DNA of 15,095 nucleotides, from assembly GCA_040512755.1 (NCBI GenBank), contig JBEVEP010000264.1:1-15095 (forward strand). The letters are read 5' to 3'. A program made the position numbers and the translations under genes. Positions 8,256 to 14,753 of this stretch are shown in pieces. The first letter of the stretch is position 1; each line of letters opens with the position of its first letter. Source of the stretch: JBEVEP01 sp040512755. GTDB taxonomy: Bacteria; Pseudomonadota; Alphaproteobacteria; Rhizobiales; Rhizobiaceae. The notes under the pieces were generated by a model that was given only the letters and a program-made list of their open reading frames with translations, ran no database searches and was not told the DNA's origin.

Positions 8256-9017
8256 GTGGAACCGGTTGCGATTCCTGGATTGACCGATCATCGCCACATT
8301 GCGCTTGGAGACGTCGGCTCGACGAACAGTGTCGCGCTCGACTATGCAAGGGCTGGTGACCCGGGAAATCTGTGGATCACCGCGAATCGGCAGCTCCAGG
8401 GCCGGGGTCGCCGCGGTCGAGCCTGGATATCGCAGGAAGGCAACCTCTATGCCTCCTTGCTTGTCATAGATCCCGCGCCGAACGCCAAGATTGGTACCTT
8501 GCCGCTGGTGGCGGCACTGGCCGTCTACAACACGCTGAAGCCGATATTCGCCCGGACGCCTCAGGCACTCGCAATCAAATGGCCGAACGACATTCTCGTC
8601 GACGGGCGGAAGATCAATGGCATTCTTCTGGAAAGCGAATTGCTGCCAGACGGCCGCATGGCGGTCGTTATCGGCTGCGGCATTAATTGTGCCCATCATC
8701 CGGACAACCCCGGCTACCCGGCGACCGACCTGGAAGCTTGCGGATTCGAGGTTTCGGCAGAAGACCTCTTTCCTATACTGGCGGGAGAGATGGCAGCAGC
8801 CCTTGACCGGTGGAATCGAGGAACGGGGTTTGCGGCGATCCGCGAGGAGTGGCTGATGGCGGCCAAAGGCGTCGGGGCGCCGGTCGTCGTTAATCTCCCT
8901 GGCGGACAATTGCGCGGCTTGTTCGAGGACATCGACTCCGATGGTTATCTTTGCCTCCTGACCGATGGGGGTGAGCGGCGTCGAATTTCAGCGGGCGACT
9001 TGTTTTTCTCCCACTAG
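8256..9017 (+). CDS. birA: Biotin--[acetyl-CoA-carboxylase] ligase
   Basis: This cytosolic enzyme makes biotinyl-5'-AMP and transfers biotin to the lysine of carboxyl-carrier proteins such as those of acetyl-CoA, propionyl-CoA and pyruvate carboxylases. In the 253-residue protein the nucleotide-biotin loop GRGRRGR is at 49-55, followed by W57 and the GNLYASLL strand at 62-69. KWPND is at 108-112, with Lys119 and the NGILLE motif after it. A short C-terminal SH3-like domain (about 205-250) ends the protein. There is no N-terminal helix-turn-helix, so this is the monofunctional class that does not repress biotin genes. The start is a GTG at 8256, 5 nt after nuoN; it is the only start that keeps the full catalytic domain. 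The close spacing suggests transcription together with nuo. The following 143 nt (9018-9160) contain only a weak inverted repeat. Confidence 0.93.
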   Translation: MEPVAIPGLTDHRHIALGDVGSTNSVALDYARAGDPGNLWITANRQLQGRGRRGRAWISQEGNLYASLLVIDPAPNAKIGTLPLVAALAVYNTLKPIFARTPQALAIKWPNDILVDGRKINGILLESELLPDGRMAVVIGCGINCAHHPDNPGYPATDLEACGFEVSAEDLFPILAGEMAAALDRWNRGTGFAAIREEWLMAAKGVGAPVVVNLPGGQLRGLFEDIDSDGYLCLLTDGGERRRISAGDLFFSH

Positions 9018-9160
9018 GCGTCTGATCGGATAAAGAGGTGCAGAGCAGGGCAACGAAACGCAATCGGCTTTTGCCTTCGCTTGCGCTCTGAACTATGCAA
9101 GCCGGCATGTTTGCCGACGTGGCGTTTTGACGTATCAAGGCGAGCGGAGAGGGAATAATT

Positions 9161-10825
9161 ATGAACGACAGCCGCGAGCTGGTTTTTGTTCCGTTGGGCG
9201 GCGTCGGCGAAATCGGGATGAATTTCGCGCTCTATGGGTTCGGTCCTGCTTCGAAGCGGGAGTGGATCATTGTCGATTGCGGCGTGAGTTTTCCGGGGCC
9301 GGAGTTGCCCGGCGTCGAGCTTGTGATGCCGGATATCCGCTATATCGAGGAAGAACTCGGCAATCTCAAAGGAATCGTTATCACTCATGCGCACGAGGAT
9401 CACTACGGCGCGTTGGCCGATCTCTGGCCACGGCTCAAGGCGCCGTGCTGGATGACGCCGTTCACGGCTGGGCTTCTCGAAGCCAAAAGGCACTCGGAAG
9501 CCGGCGTCCCGACGATCCCTGTGTCGATCTACCGCGCGGGAGAGAAGTTCACGGTCGGACCTTTCGAAATTGAGGCGGTTGCGGTGACCCACTCGATTCC
9601 GGAACCGGTGTCTCTGGCAATCACCACGCCTGCGGGAACCGTCGTTCACACCGGCGACTGGAAAATTGATCCCGCTCCGGAAATCGGCCCGATGACGGAT
9701 GAGGCACGATTCCGTGCGATCGGTGACAGGGGCGTTCTGGCGCTTGTCTGCGATTCCACAAACGCAATGCGGGAAGGGGACTCGCCCGCTGAGCAGGCGG
9801 TTGGCGAAGGCCTCCGTAAGGTGATTGAAGAAGCAAAAGGGCGCGTGGCCGTTACGACATTTTCCTCGAATGTCGGCCGCGTCAGATCGATCGTGGAAGC
9901 TGCGCGGGACACGGGCAGACAAGTGCTTGTTCTCGGCCGGTCCTTGAAGCGCGTCATCAATGTGGCAACCGAACTTGGCTATATGGACGGCCTGCCAGAG
10001 TTTGTCGCCGAAGAAGACTACAGTTTCATACCGCGCGAGAACCTGGTGATCATCTGCACGGGCAGCCAGGGCGAGGCGCGCGCTGCACTGGCAAAGCTCG
10101 CACGCGACGAGATGAAGACCGTCACCTTGGCGCCCGGCGATACAGTGGTCTTTTCCTCGCGCACCATCCCGGGCAACGAGAAAGCGATTCTCGAAATCAA
10201 GAACAAGCTCATCGATCAAGGCGTCAGGATCATCGAGGACGGCGATGCCCTTGTTCATGTTTCTGGACATCCACGCCGCAATGAACTTCGCCGCATGTAT
10301 GAATGGGTACGGCCGAGGATCGGCGTTCCGGTGCATGGCGAGGCCGCTCATCTGGTGGCGCAAGGCTCGCTGATGGCGACCTGCGGGATCCCTGAAGTGG
10401 CTCAGGTACGCAATGGCGATATGTTACGGCTTGCCCCCGGGTCTGCCGAGATCATCGATCAGGTTCCATTTGGGCGAATCTACAAGGACGGAAAGCTCGT
10501 CGGCAGCGACGAAGCGATGGGAATCCGCGATCGCCGCAAATTGTCCTTTGCCGGTCACGTGGCAGTAAATGTCGTTTTGGACGACAAGTATGAACTCGCT
10601 GGCGATCCCGATCTGGTTGCGATTGGCGTGGCAGTTGCCGACGAGGCGGGCGAAGAACTCGAGGACCTGATGCTCGACGCGGCTGTCGGCGCGGTTGAGA
10701 GCATCCCCCGGGCACGGCGAAAGGACCTCGATCTGGTTTCCGAGGCCGTGCGCCGAGCGGTCCGCGGCGCGGCCAATGAAGCCTGGGGCAAGAAGCCTCT
10801 CGTGACGGTTTTCGTCACGCGCTGA
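9161..10825 (+). CDS. rnj: Ribonuclease J
   Basis: This is a metallo-beta-lactamase/beta-CASP ribonuclease with 5'-3' exo- and endonuclease activity. In rhizobia RNase J is known to mature the 5' ends of 16S and 23S rRNA and to affect mRNA turnover. The 554-residue protein begins with the VPLGGVGEIGMN strand at 10-21. The zinc-binding HAHEDH motif is at 76-81, motif 3 His144 is in VTHSIPE, and motif 4 Asp166 is in HTGDW. The beta-CASP domain covers about 210-360 (TFSSNVGRV, ICTGSQGEARAAL). The HVSGHP motif (His366, His370) and VPVHGE (His392) complete the active site, and a C-terminal dimer-type domain ends it. The ATG at 9161 has a good ribosome-binding site, GGAGAGGGA, at 9146-9154. A promoter of its own in the 143-nt upstream gap is likely but not obvious. 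Confidence 0.95.
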   Translation: MNDSRELVFVPLGGVGEIGMNFALYGFGPASKREWIIVDCGVSFPGPELPGVELVMPDIRYIEEELGNLKGIVITHAHEDHYGALADLWPRLKAPCWMTPFTAGLLEAKRHSEAGVPTIPVSIYRAGEKFTVGPFEIEAVAVTHSIPEPVSLAITTPAGTVVHTGDWKIDPAPEIGPMTDEARFRAIGDRGVLALVCDSTNAMREGDSPAEQAVGEGLRKVIEEAKGRVAVTTFSSNVGRVRSIVEAARDTGRQVLVLGRSLKRVINVATELGYMDGLPEFVAEEDYSFIPRENLVIICTGSQGEARAALAKLARDEMKTVTLAPGDTVVFSSRTIPGNEKAILEIKNKLIDQGVRIIEDGDALVHVSGHPRRNELRRMYEWVRPRIGVPVHGEAAHLVAQGSLMATCGIPEVAQVRNGDMLRLAPGSAEIIDQVPFGRIYKDGKLVGSDEAMGIRDRRKLSFAGHVAVNVVLDDKYELAGDPDLVAIGVAVADEAGEELEDLMLDAAVGAVESIPRARRKDLDLVSEAVRRAVRGAANEAWGKKPLVTVFVTR

Positions 10826-10838
10826 ACGGAGCCGGCAA

Positions 10839-11243
10839 ATGCTCGGACGCCTCAATCATGTCGCCATCGCAGTACCGGATATCGTTGCGGCCAGCGCGAT
10901 CTACCGGGATCTTCTCGGCGCCAGCGTTACTGACCCTCAGGCCTTGCGCGAGCACGGCGTTACGGTCGTTTTCATCGATCTCGGCAATACCAAAGTCGAG
11001 TTGCTGGAACCGCTCGGAGAAGGGTCGCCCGTCGCCGCGTTCCTGGAGAAGAATCCTGCCGGCGGCATGCACCACGTCTGCTACGAGGTCGAAGACATCA
11101 TTGCGTCGCGGGACCATCTCAAGGCTGCGGGCGCGCGTGTGTTGGGAGACGGAAATCCCAAGATCGGCGCCCATGGAAAGCCGGTGCTTTTCCTGCATCC
11201 GAAGGATTTTCTGGGAACGCTTGTGGAACTGGAACAGGTATAG
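10839..11243 (+). CDS. mce: Methylmalonyl-CoA epimerase
   Basis: This enzyme interconverts (S)- and (R)-methylmalonyl-CoA between propionyl-CoA carboxylase and methylmalonyl-CoA mutase, feeding propionyl units into succinyl-CoA. The 134-residue protein is a vicinal-oxygen-chelate (glyoxalase-like) fold with two repeated modules. Metal-ligand positions are visible: His7 in LNHVAIAVPD, His79 in GGMHHVCYEV, and Glu130 in the C-terminal LVELEQ. The HGKPVLFLHPKDFLGTLVEL ending is characteristic of the epimerase rather than of glyoxalase I. The gene starts 13 nt after rnj with GGAG at 10828-10831, so the two probably share an mRNA. A bulged 12-bp hairpin begins at its stop codon. Confidence 0.93.
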   Translation: MLGRLNHVAIAVPDIVAASAIYRDLLGASVTDPQALREHGVTVVFIDLGNTKVELLEPLGEGSPVAAFLEKNPAGGMHHVCYEVEDIIASRDHLKAAGARVLGDGNPKIGAHGKPVLFLHPKDFLGTLVELEQV

Positions 11244-11274
11244 TGTGCGCTTTCGGGCCATGAAAGCCGCACAC
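11243..11274 (+). other. Long RNA hairpin directly after mce
   Basis: GTGTGCG (11243-11249) pairs with CGCACAC (11268-11274), and CTTTC (11250-11254) with GAAAG (11262-11266). One C is bulged at 11267 and the loop is GGGCCAT. This gives 12 base pairs starting at the last base of the mce stop codon. No U-tract follows (AGGAAG comes next), so it is not a standard intrinsic terminator. It could protect the 3' end of the rnj-mce mRNA or be a processing site. The fold is seen; the function is inferred. Confidence 0.5.
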
Positions 11275-11364
11275 AGGAAGTACTATGCTCGGCCAGTGCC
11301 ACGAAAGCGTTGCGAGATGCGACGAGGCTATCTGCTGACGCCGTGCCGCAAGTGGGATTAAGTG

Positions 11365-11634
11365 ATGAGCTGGGTGTCGATCGTCGCGATTTTCTTCATC
11401 ATCTGGTGGACGGTTTTGTTCGCCACACTTCCGTTCGGCCTGAAGACTCAGGATGACGACGGCGATGTGACGCTGGGCACAACATCCAGCGCCCCCCGAG
11501 GCCCGCACATCCTCCGCGCGATGTTACGCACGACCGTAGTGGCCCTGCTGATTTTTGGCGTCTTCTATGTCGCCACGAAAGGGCTCGGTTACAGCATTGA
11601 CGACATTCCGCAGATCGTCCCCGATTTCGACTGA
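11365..11634 (+). CDS. DUF1467 family small membrane protein
   Basis: This is a small inner-membrane protein of unknown function, widespread in alphaproteobacteria, that I recognise as the DUF1467 family. From the ATG at 11365 it has 89 residues. An in-frame GTG immediately before (11362) would add one residue. Two hydrophobic helices are visible: about residues 4-23, containing the FFIIWWTVLFATLPFG signature, and about 55-72. An acidic, low-complexity linker between them contains QDDDGD, and the acidic tail ends in DFD. The family commonly sits next to mce or proS in rhizobia. No catalytic motif can be seen and no function is proposed. It starts 121 nt after mce, and terminator-like structures follow the stop. 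Confidence 0.85.
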   Translation: MSWVSIVAIFFIIWWTVLFATLPFGLKTQDDDGDVTLGTTSSAPRGPHILRAMLRTTVVALLIFGVFYVATKGLGYSIDDIPQIVPDFD

Positions 11635-11681
11635 AGTATAGTAGAGCCGATCCAACTGCCGCACTATGTTGGGAATCATCC

Positions 11682-11747
11682 GAACCTCGTCTTGAGGTTC
11701 CGTGTGCCCTTGCATCAACGGGTAAAGAAAGGACCGTAACCTTTTTT
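11682..11747 (+). terminator. Possible intrinsic terminator after the DUF1467 gene
   Basis: AGGTTCCG (11695-11702) can pair with CGTAACCT (11735-11742) with a single mismatch, enclosing a smaller CCCTTG/CAACGGG hairpin, and is followed by T6 at 11742-11747. The same AGGTTC segment can instead close a perfect 7-bp hairpin with GAACCTC at 11682-11688 (loop GTCTT). The two folds exclude each other. This would end the rnj-mce-DUF1467 transcript. The stem is long and imperfect, so confidence is modest. Confidence 0.35.
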
Positions 11748-11755
11748 ATGCAGGC

Positions 11756-11784
11756 AAAAAAAATGCAAGGCGCAAGGCCTTGCA
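11756..11784 (-). terminator. Intrinsic terminator, minus strand
   Basis: Read on the minus strand, TGCAAGG (from 11784) and CCTTGCA form a perfect 7-bp stem around a 7-nt loop. Eight U residues follow at once (the A8 at 11756-11763 on the + strand). This is a textbook rho-independent terminator, and no protein gene on the minus strand needs it. It therefore marks the 3' end of an untranslated minus-strand transcript, described separately. Confidence 0.7.
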
Positions 11785-11906
11785 GTTTAACGCGTCCGAT
11801 CCGATTCCGGTGATCCGGCGGCTGCGCATTACCGCGCCAGGATCGCATCCTCCCAAGACTTTGACCGCGCAGGAGAGCAGATTTATCTCTGCCCTCTCGA
11901 TTATCG
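11756..11906 (-). ncRNA. Predicted minus-strand small RNA, about 150 nt
   Basis: A promoter-like pair at 11913-11940 and the strong U8 terminator at 11756-11784 bracket about 150 nt with no convincing reading frame on either strand. Near the predicted 5' end, GCAGA and TCTGC (+ strand 11876-11892) form a hairpin around GATAAA that extends into GAGA/TCTC. A GC-rich middle and the terminator hairpin follow. The RNA would run opposite to the DUF1467 gene and converge with it, and it lies upstream of and divergent from proS. Length, layout and location would suit one of the conserved alphaproteobacterial sRNA families (the ar45/Smr45C type is one candidate), but I make that link from memory and could not test it. 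Both ends are predictions. Confidence 0.55.
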
Positions 11907-11912
11907 GGGCAC

Positions 11913-11940
11913 ATTAGCCTAACGCAAAAGGGAATGTCAC
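11913..11940 (-). promoter_or_regulatory. Sigma-70-type promoter for the minus-strand RNA
   Basis: On the minus strand GTGACA (11940-11935) matches the -35 consensus TTGACA at 5 of 6 bases. After a 16-nt spacer, GCTAAT (11918-11913) matches TATAAT at 4 of 6. Initiation would be near 11906. It points at the U8 terminator about 150 nt away. The match is good but computed by eye. Confidence 0.45.
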
Positions 11941-11943
11941 GTA

Positions 11944-11985
11944 GATTTTTGCTTAAAAATCAGCAATGATGTGCTGCAGTGCACA
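11944..11985. promoter_or_regulatory. Two inverted repeats upstream of the sRNA promoter
   Basis: GATTTTT-GCTT-AAAAATC (11944-11961) is a perfect AT-rich inverted repeat starting 3 nt upstream of the predicted minus-strand -35 hexamer. TGTGC-TGCAGT-GCACA (11970-11985) is a second inverted repeat with the 5-6-5 spacing of Crp-family sites. Its centre is about 71 nt upstream of the predicted start at 11906. They could be an UP-like element and an operator. Symmetry and position are seen; regulator binding is inference. Confidence 0.3.
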
Positions 11986-12099
11986 ATCGATCGGCACGAG
12001 TTGCCTGCCCATTAAGCCGCAGAGCAGTTGCCGCCGTTCGGGTTTTCATTCCGCCACGAAATGGCTATGAAGCGCTTGCATTCATGTTTTGACATGAGT

Positions 12100-12119
12100 C
12101 CGCCGGCCCCGGCGGTTTT
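12100..12119 (+). terminator. GC hairpin with U-tract before proS (terminator or attenuator)
   Basis: CCGCC (12100-12104) pairs with GGCGG (12111-12115) around GGCCCC, followed by TTTT at 12116-12119. A smaller hairpin CATGT/ACATG (12083-12096) sits just upstream. The structure ends 24 nt before the proS start codon. There is no room for a normal promoter in between, so proS transcription must pass through it. It either terminates an upstream + strand RNA with readthrough or acts as an attenuator of proS. Only the fold and its position are seen. Confidence 0.5.
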
Positions 12120-12143
12120 ATCCCAATTTCGACGGAATATTTC

Positions 12144-13472
12144 ATGCGGTTGTCGCGCTATTTCCTGCCTATCCTAAAAGAAAATCCGCGTGAGGCGGAA
12201 ATCGTTTCACACCGCCTGATGCTTCGTGCCGGCATGATTCGGCAGCAGGCTGCGGGAAGTTTCTCCTGGCTGCCCCTCGGCAAGCGCGTGCTCGACAAGG
12301 TCTGCCGCATCGTCCGTGAGGAACAGGACAGGGCAGGTGCGCTCGAGATCCTGATGCCTACGATCCAATCCGCCGATCTGTGGCGCGAAAGCGGCCGCTA
12401 CGACGACTACGGCAAGGAAATGCTTCGTATTAAGGACCGCCATGAGCGGGACATGCTCTTCGGGCCGACGAACGAGGAGATGGTCACGGAAATCTTCCGC
12501 TCTTACGTCAGATCCTACAAGGACTTGCCGCTCAACCTCTATCATATCCAGTGGAAGTTCCGGGATGAGGTGCGCCCGCGGTTCGGCGTGATGCGCAGCC
12601 GCGAATTCCTCATGAAAGACGCGTACTCGTTCGATCTCGACTATGAGAATGCAAGGGCGGCCTACAACCGTATGTTCGTCTCCTATCTCAGGACATTCAC
12701 GCGCATGGGACTGAAGGCGATACCGATGCGTGCCGATACCGGCCCGATCGGCGGCGATCTTTCGCACGAATTCATCATCCTCGCCGACACGGGAGAGAGC
12801 CAGGTCTACTGCCATCGCGACTACCTCGACCTGCCCGTTCCGGGCGAGGAGACGGATTTCGGCAACGACGCCGAAATCGCCGGTGTGGTCAAACAGTGGA
12901 CGACGCCCTATGCGGCGACCGACGAGATGCATGATGAGGCGGCATGGGCCAAGATTCCCGAGGACGATCGCGTCGCCGCCCGCGGCATCGAAGTCGGCCA
13001 TATTTTCCATTTCGGCGAGAAGTATTCCAAACCGATGGGCGCCAAGGTCACTGGGCCGGACGGCAAAGATCATTTTGTTTCGATGGGCTCCTATGGCATA
13101 GGCCCCACACGGCTGATCGCCGCGATCATCGAGGCATCGCATGACGAGAACGGCATTATCTGGCCGGAAAGCGTCGCGCCGTTCGATATCGGCCTGATCA
13201 ACATGAAGCCGGGCGATGCCGATTGTGATCGCGTTTCAGACGAACTCGCCGCAGCGCTGACGGCCGCCGGCCGCGAGGTGCTCTACGACGACACCGACCA
13301 GCGTCCCGGCGCGAAGTTTGCAACCGCCGATCTGATAGGCCTTCCCTGGCAGGTGATTGTCGGTCCGCGAGGCGTGACTGCGGGCGAGGTCGAGATCAAG
13401 AAGCGGAGCACTGGCGAGCGGGAAACCATCGCTATCGATGCAGTTGCCAAGAGGTTCGGCCGGACACGATGA
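12144..13472 (+). CDS. proS: Prolyl-tRNA synthetase (short, no editing insertion)
   Basis: This class II aminoacyl-tRNA synthetase attaches proline to tRNA-Pro in the cytosol. The 442-residue protein has the family landmarks: AGMIRQQAAGSFSWLPLG at 29-46, TNEE at 109-112, motif 2 across FRDEVRPRFGVMRSREFLMK (139-158), motif 3 in SYGIGPTRLIAAIIE at about 317-331, and a C-terminal anticodon-binding domain from about 350 (DIGLINM... to the end). It lacks the roughly 180-residue YbaK-like editing insertion that E. coli ProS (about 570 residues) carries between motifs 2 and 3, as is known for alphaproteobacterial ProS. The ATG at 12144 gives the normal N-terminus MRLSRYFLPILKENP; the ribosome-binding sequence (GGAA) is weak. 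The end overlaps lolC by 4 nt. Confidence 0.97.
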   Translation: MRLSRYFLPILKENPREAEIVSHRLMLRAGMIRQQAAGSFSWLPLGKRVLDKVCRIVREEQDRAGALEILMPTIQSADLWRESGRYDDYGKEMLRIKDRHERDMLFGPTNEEMVTEIFRSYVRSYKDLPLNLYHIQWKFRDEVRPRFGVMRSREFLMKDAYSFDLDYENARAAYNRMFVSYLRTFTRMGLKAIPMRADTGPIGGDLSHEFIILADTGESQVYCHRDYLDLPVPGEETDFGNDAEIAGVVKQWTTPYAATDEMHDEAAWAKIPEDDRVAARGIEVGHIFHFGEKYSKPMGAKVTGPDGKDHFVSMGSYGIGPTRLIAAIIEASHDENGIIWPESVAPFDIGLINMKPGDADCDRVSDELAAALTAAGREVLYDDTDQRPGAKFATADLIGLPWQVIVGPRGVTAGEVEIKKRSTGERETIAIDAVAKRFGRTR

Positions 13473-14752
13473 GCACAGCGGTGAAAGCGGCAAAGGGCGC
13501 GGGGCCATTCTCTTACTTTGAAAGGATGGTCGCCTGGCGCTATCTGCGCTCCAAGCGCAAGGAGACCGTGATTTCGGTCATTGCCTCAATTTCGTTTGTT
13601 GGGATCATGCTTGGGGTGGCGACCCTGATCGTCGTCATGGCCGTCATGAACGGGTTCCGCGCTGAATTGCTGACGCGCATTCTCGGCATCAACGGGCATC
13701 TGATCGTTCAGCCGGTCGATACGCCGCTTGAAGACTACATGGAGGTCGCGGGCCGGATTGGGGCGGTGCCTGGCGTCAAGCTCGCCATGCCGCTTGTGGA
13801 AGGCCAGATTTTCGCGACTGGCCAAGTTGGGCCTGGCACGGGCGCGCTGGTTAAAGGCGTTCGCGGCGATGATCTCGGCAAGATGGAACTCGTTGCGAGG
13901 AATATCAGGCAAGGATCGATCGTCGGCTTCGATGGCAGTGAAGGCGTCGCGATCGGCACGCGCATGGCCGAGAATCTTGGACTGAGCCTGGGAGATCAGA
14001 TCACCCTGTTCTCTCCGGATGGCGATGTCACACCGATGGGCACCACACCCCGCGTTAAGGCCTATCCGATTGTGGCCATCTTCGAAATTGGAATGTCGGA
14101 GTACGACGCGTCGATCATCTTCATGCCACTTCCCGAGGCGCAGCTCTTTTTCAACATGGAAGGACGCGTGCAGACGATTGAAATCTATGCACAAAACCCC
14201 GATAGGATCGACGCTCTGAAAGCCCCGGTGGAAGAGGCTGCTCAGCGCCAGCTTTTCCTTGCAGATTGGCGCCAGCGCAACCAGACCTTCTTCTCCGCCC
14301 TTCAGGTCGAGCGCAACGTTATGTTCATGATCCTGACGCTGATCGTCCTGGTCGCAGCGCTCAACATCATCTCCGGGCTCATCATGCTGGTGAAGGACAA
14401 GGGACACGACATCGCGATCCTGCGCACGATGGGCGCAACGAGCGGTTCGGTCATGCGAATTTTTCTGATGACCGGGGCCGCCATCGGCGTCACCGGTACG
14501 ATCGCCGGCGTCATCCTTGGCGTCGTCATCTGCCTGAATGTCGAATCAATCCGTCAGTTCTTTTCCTGGCTTTCCGGAACGACGATCTTCAATCCGGAAC
14601 TCTATTTCCTGAGCCAACTGCCGGCCAAGATGGATCTGCGCGAGACTGTGTCCGTGGTCCTGATGGCGCTTGTCCTATCGTTTCTTGCCACGCTGTTTCC
14701 GGCCTGGCGGGCCGCGAAGCTCGATCCCGTCGAAGCCCTGAGGTACGAGTGA
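13469..14752 (+). CDS. lolC: Lipoprotein-releasing ABC transporter permease (LolC/LolE family)
   Basis: This is the inner-membrane permease of the Lol machine, which extracts outer-membrane lipoproteins from the inner membrane and hands them to LolA. The 427-residue protein shows the MacB/FtsX-like plan. A cytoplasmic N-terminus (FERMVAWRYLRSKRKETVIS) is followed by one membrane helix at about 36-60, a periplasmic domain of about 220 residues, and three helices at about 284-308, 331-356 and 393-412. The coupling segment KDKGHDIAILRTMGAT (309-324) and the ending FPAWRAAKLDPVEALRYE are typical. Alphaproteobacteria usually have a single LolC/E-like (LolF) protein, so the symbol is approximate. 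Its ATG lies inside the proS stop (ATGA overlap), implying coupled translation, and lolD follows after 1 nt. Confidence 0.93.
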   Translation: MSTAVKAAKGAGPFSYFERMVAWRYLRSKRKETVISVIASISFVGIMLGVATLIVVMAVMNGFRAELLTRILGINGHLIVQPVDTPLEDYMEVAGRIGAVPGVKLAMPLVEGQIFATGQVGPGTGALVKGVRGDDLGKMELVARNIRQGSIVGFDGSEGVAIGTRMAENLGLSLGDQITLFSPDGDVTPMGTTPRVKAYPIVAIFEIGMSEYDASIIFMPLPEAQLFFNMEGRVQTIEIYAQNPDRIDALKAPVEEAAQRQLFLADWRQRNQTFFSALQVERNVMFMILTLIVLVAALNIISGLIMLVKDKGHDIAILRTMGATSGSVMRIFLMTGAAIGVTGTIAGVILGVVICLNVESIRQFFSWLSGTTIFNPELYFLSQLPAKMDLRETVSVVLMALVLSFLATLFPAWRAAKLDPVEALRYE

Positions 14753-14753
14753 C

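Noticed and set aside
9018..9160. Inverted repeats CAGAGC/GCTCTG (9041-9046/9085-9090), GGCAA/TTGCC and CGGCA/TGCCG (9103-9107/9112-9116), and a possible promoter TTGCCT-17-TATGCA before rnj
   Set aside because: Stems are short with large loops and no U-tract, and the promoter hexamers match consensus poorly, so neither a terminator nor a promoter can be supported.
9014..10363. Minus-strand open frame of 449 codons opposite rnj
   Set aside because: It is antisense to a clear RNase J with intact catalytic motifs, and no domain is recognisable in the product.
11861..11889. Plus-strand TTGACC-17-TATCTC as a proS promoter
   Set aside because: The -35 match is fair but the -10 is only 3 of 6, it lies inside the predicted minus-strand RNA, and it would give a leader of about 250 nt; not strong enough to list.
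11399..11914. Minus-strand open frame of 171 codons over the DUF1467 gene and the intergenic region
   Set aside because: It reads through the strong minus-strand U8 terminator and is antisense to the DUF1467 gene; no recognisable domain. The 64-codon frame at 11524-11718 was rejected for the same reason.
12089..12121. TTGACA at 12089-12094 as the -35 of proS
   Set aside because: No -10 hexamer lies at 16-19 nt; the expected position falls in the GC hairpin, and the nearest T/A-rich hexamer is 21 nt away.
11635..12143. A tRNA gene in the long intergenic region
   Set aside because: No cloverleaf with a T-arm GGTTCRA-type motif and matching acceptor stem could be found on either strand.
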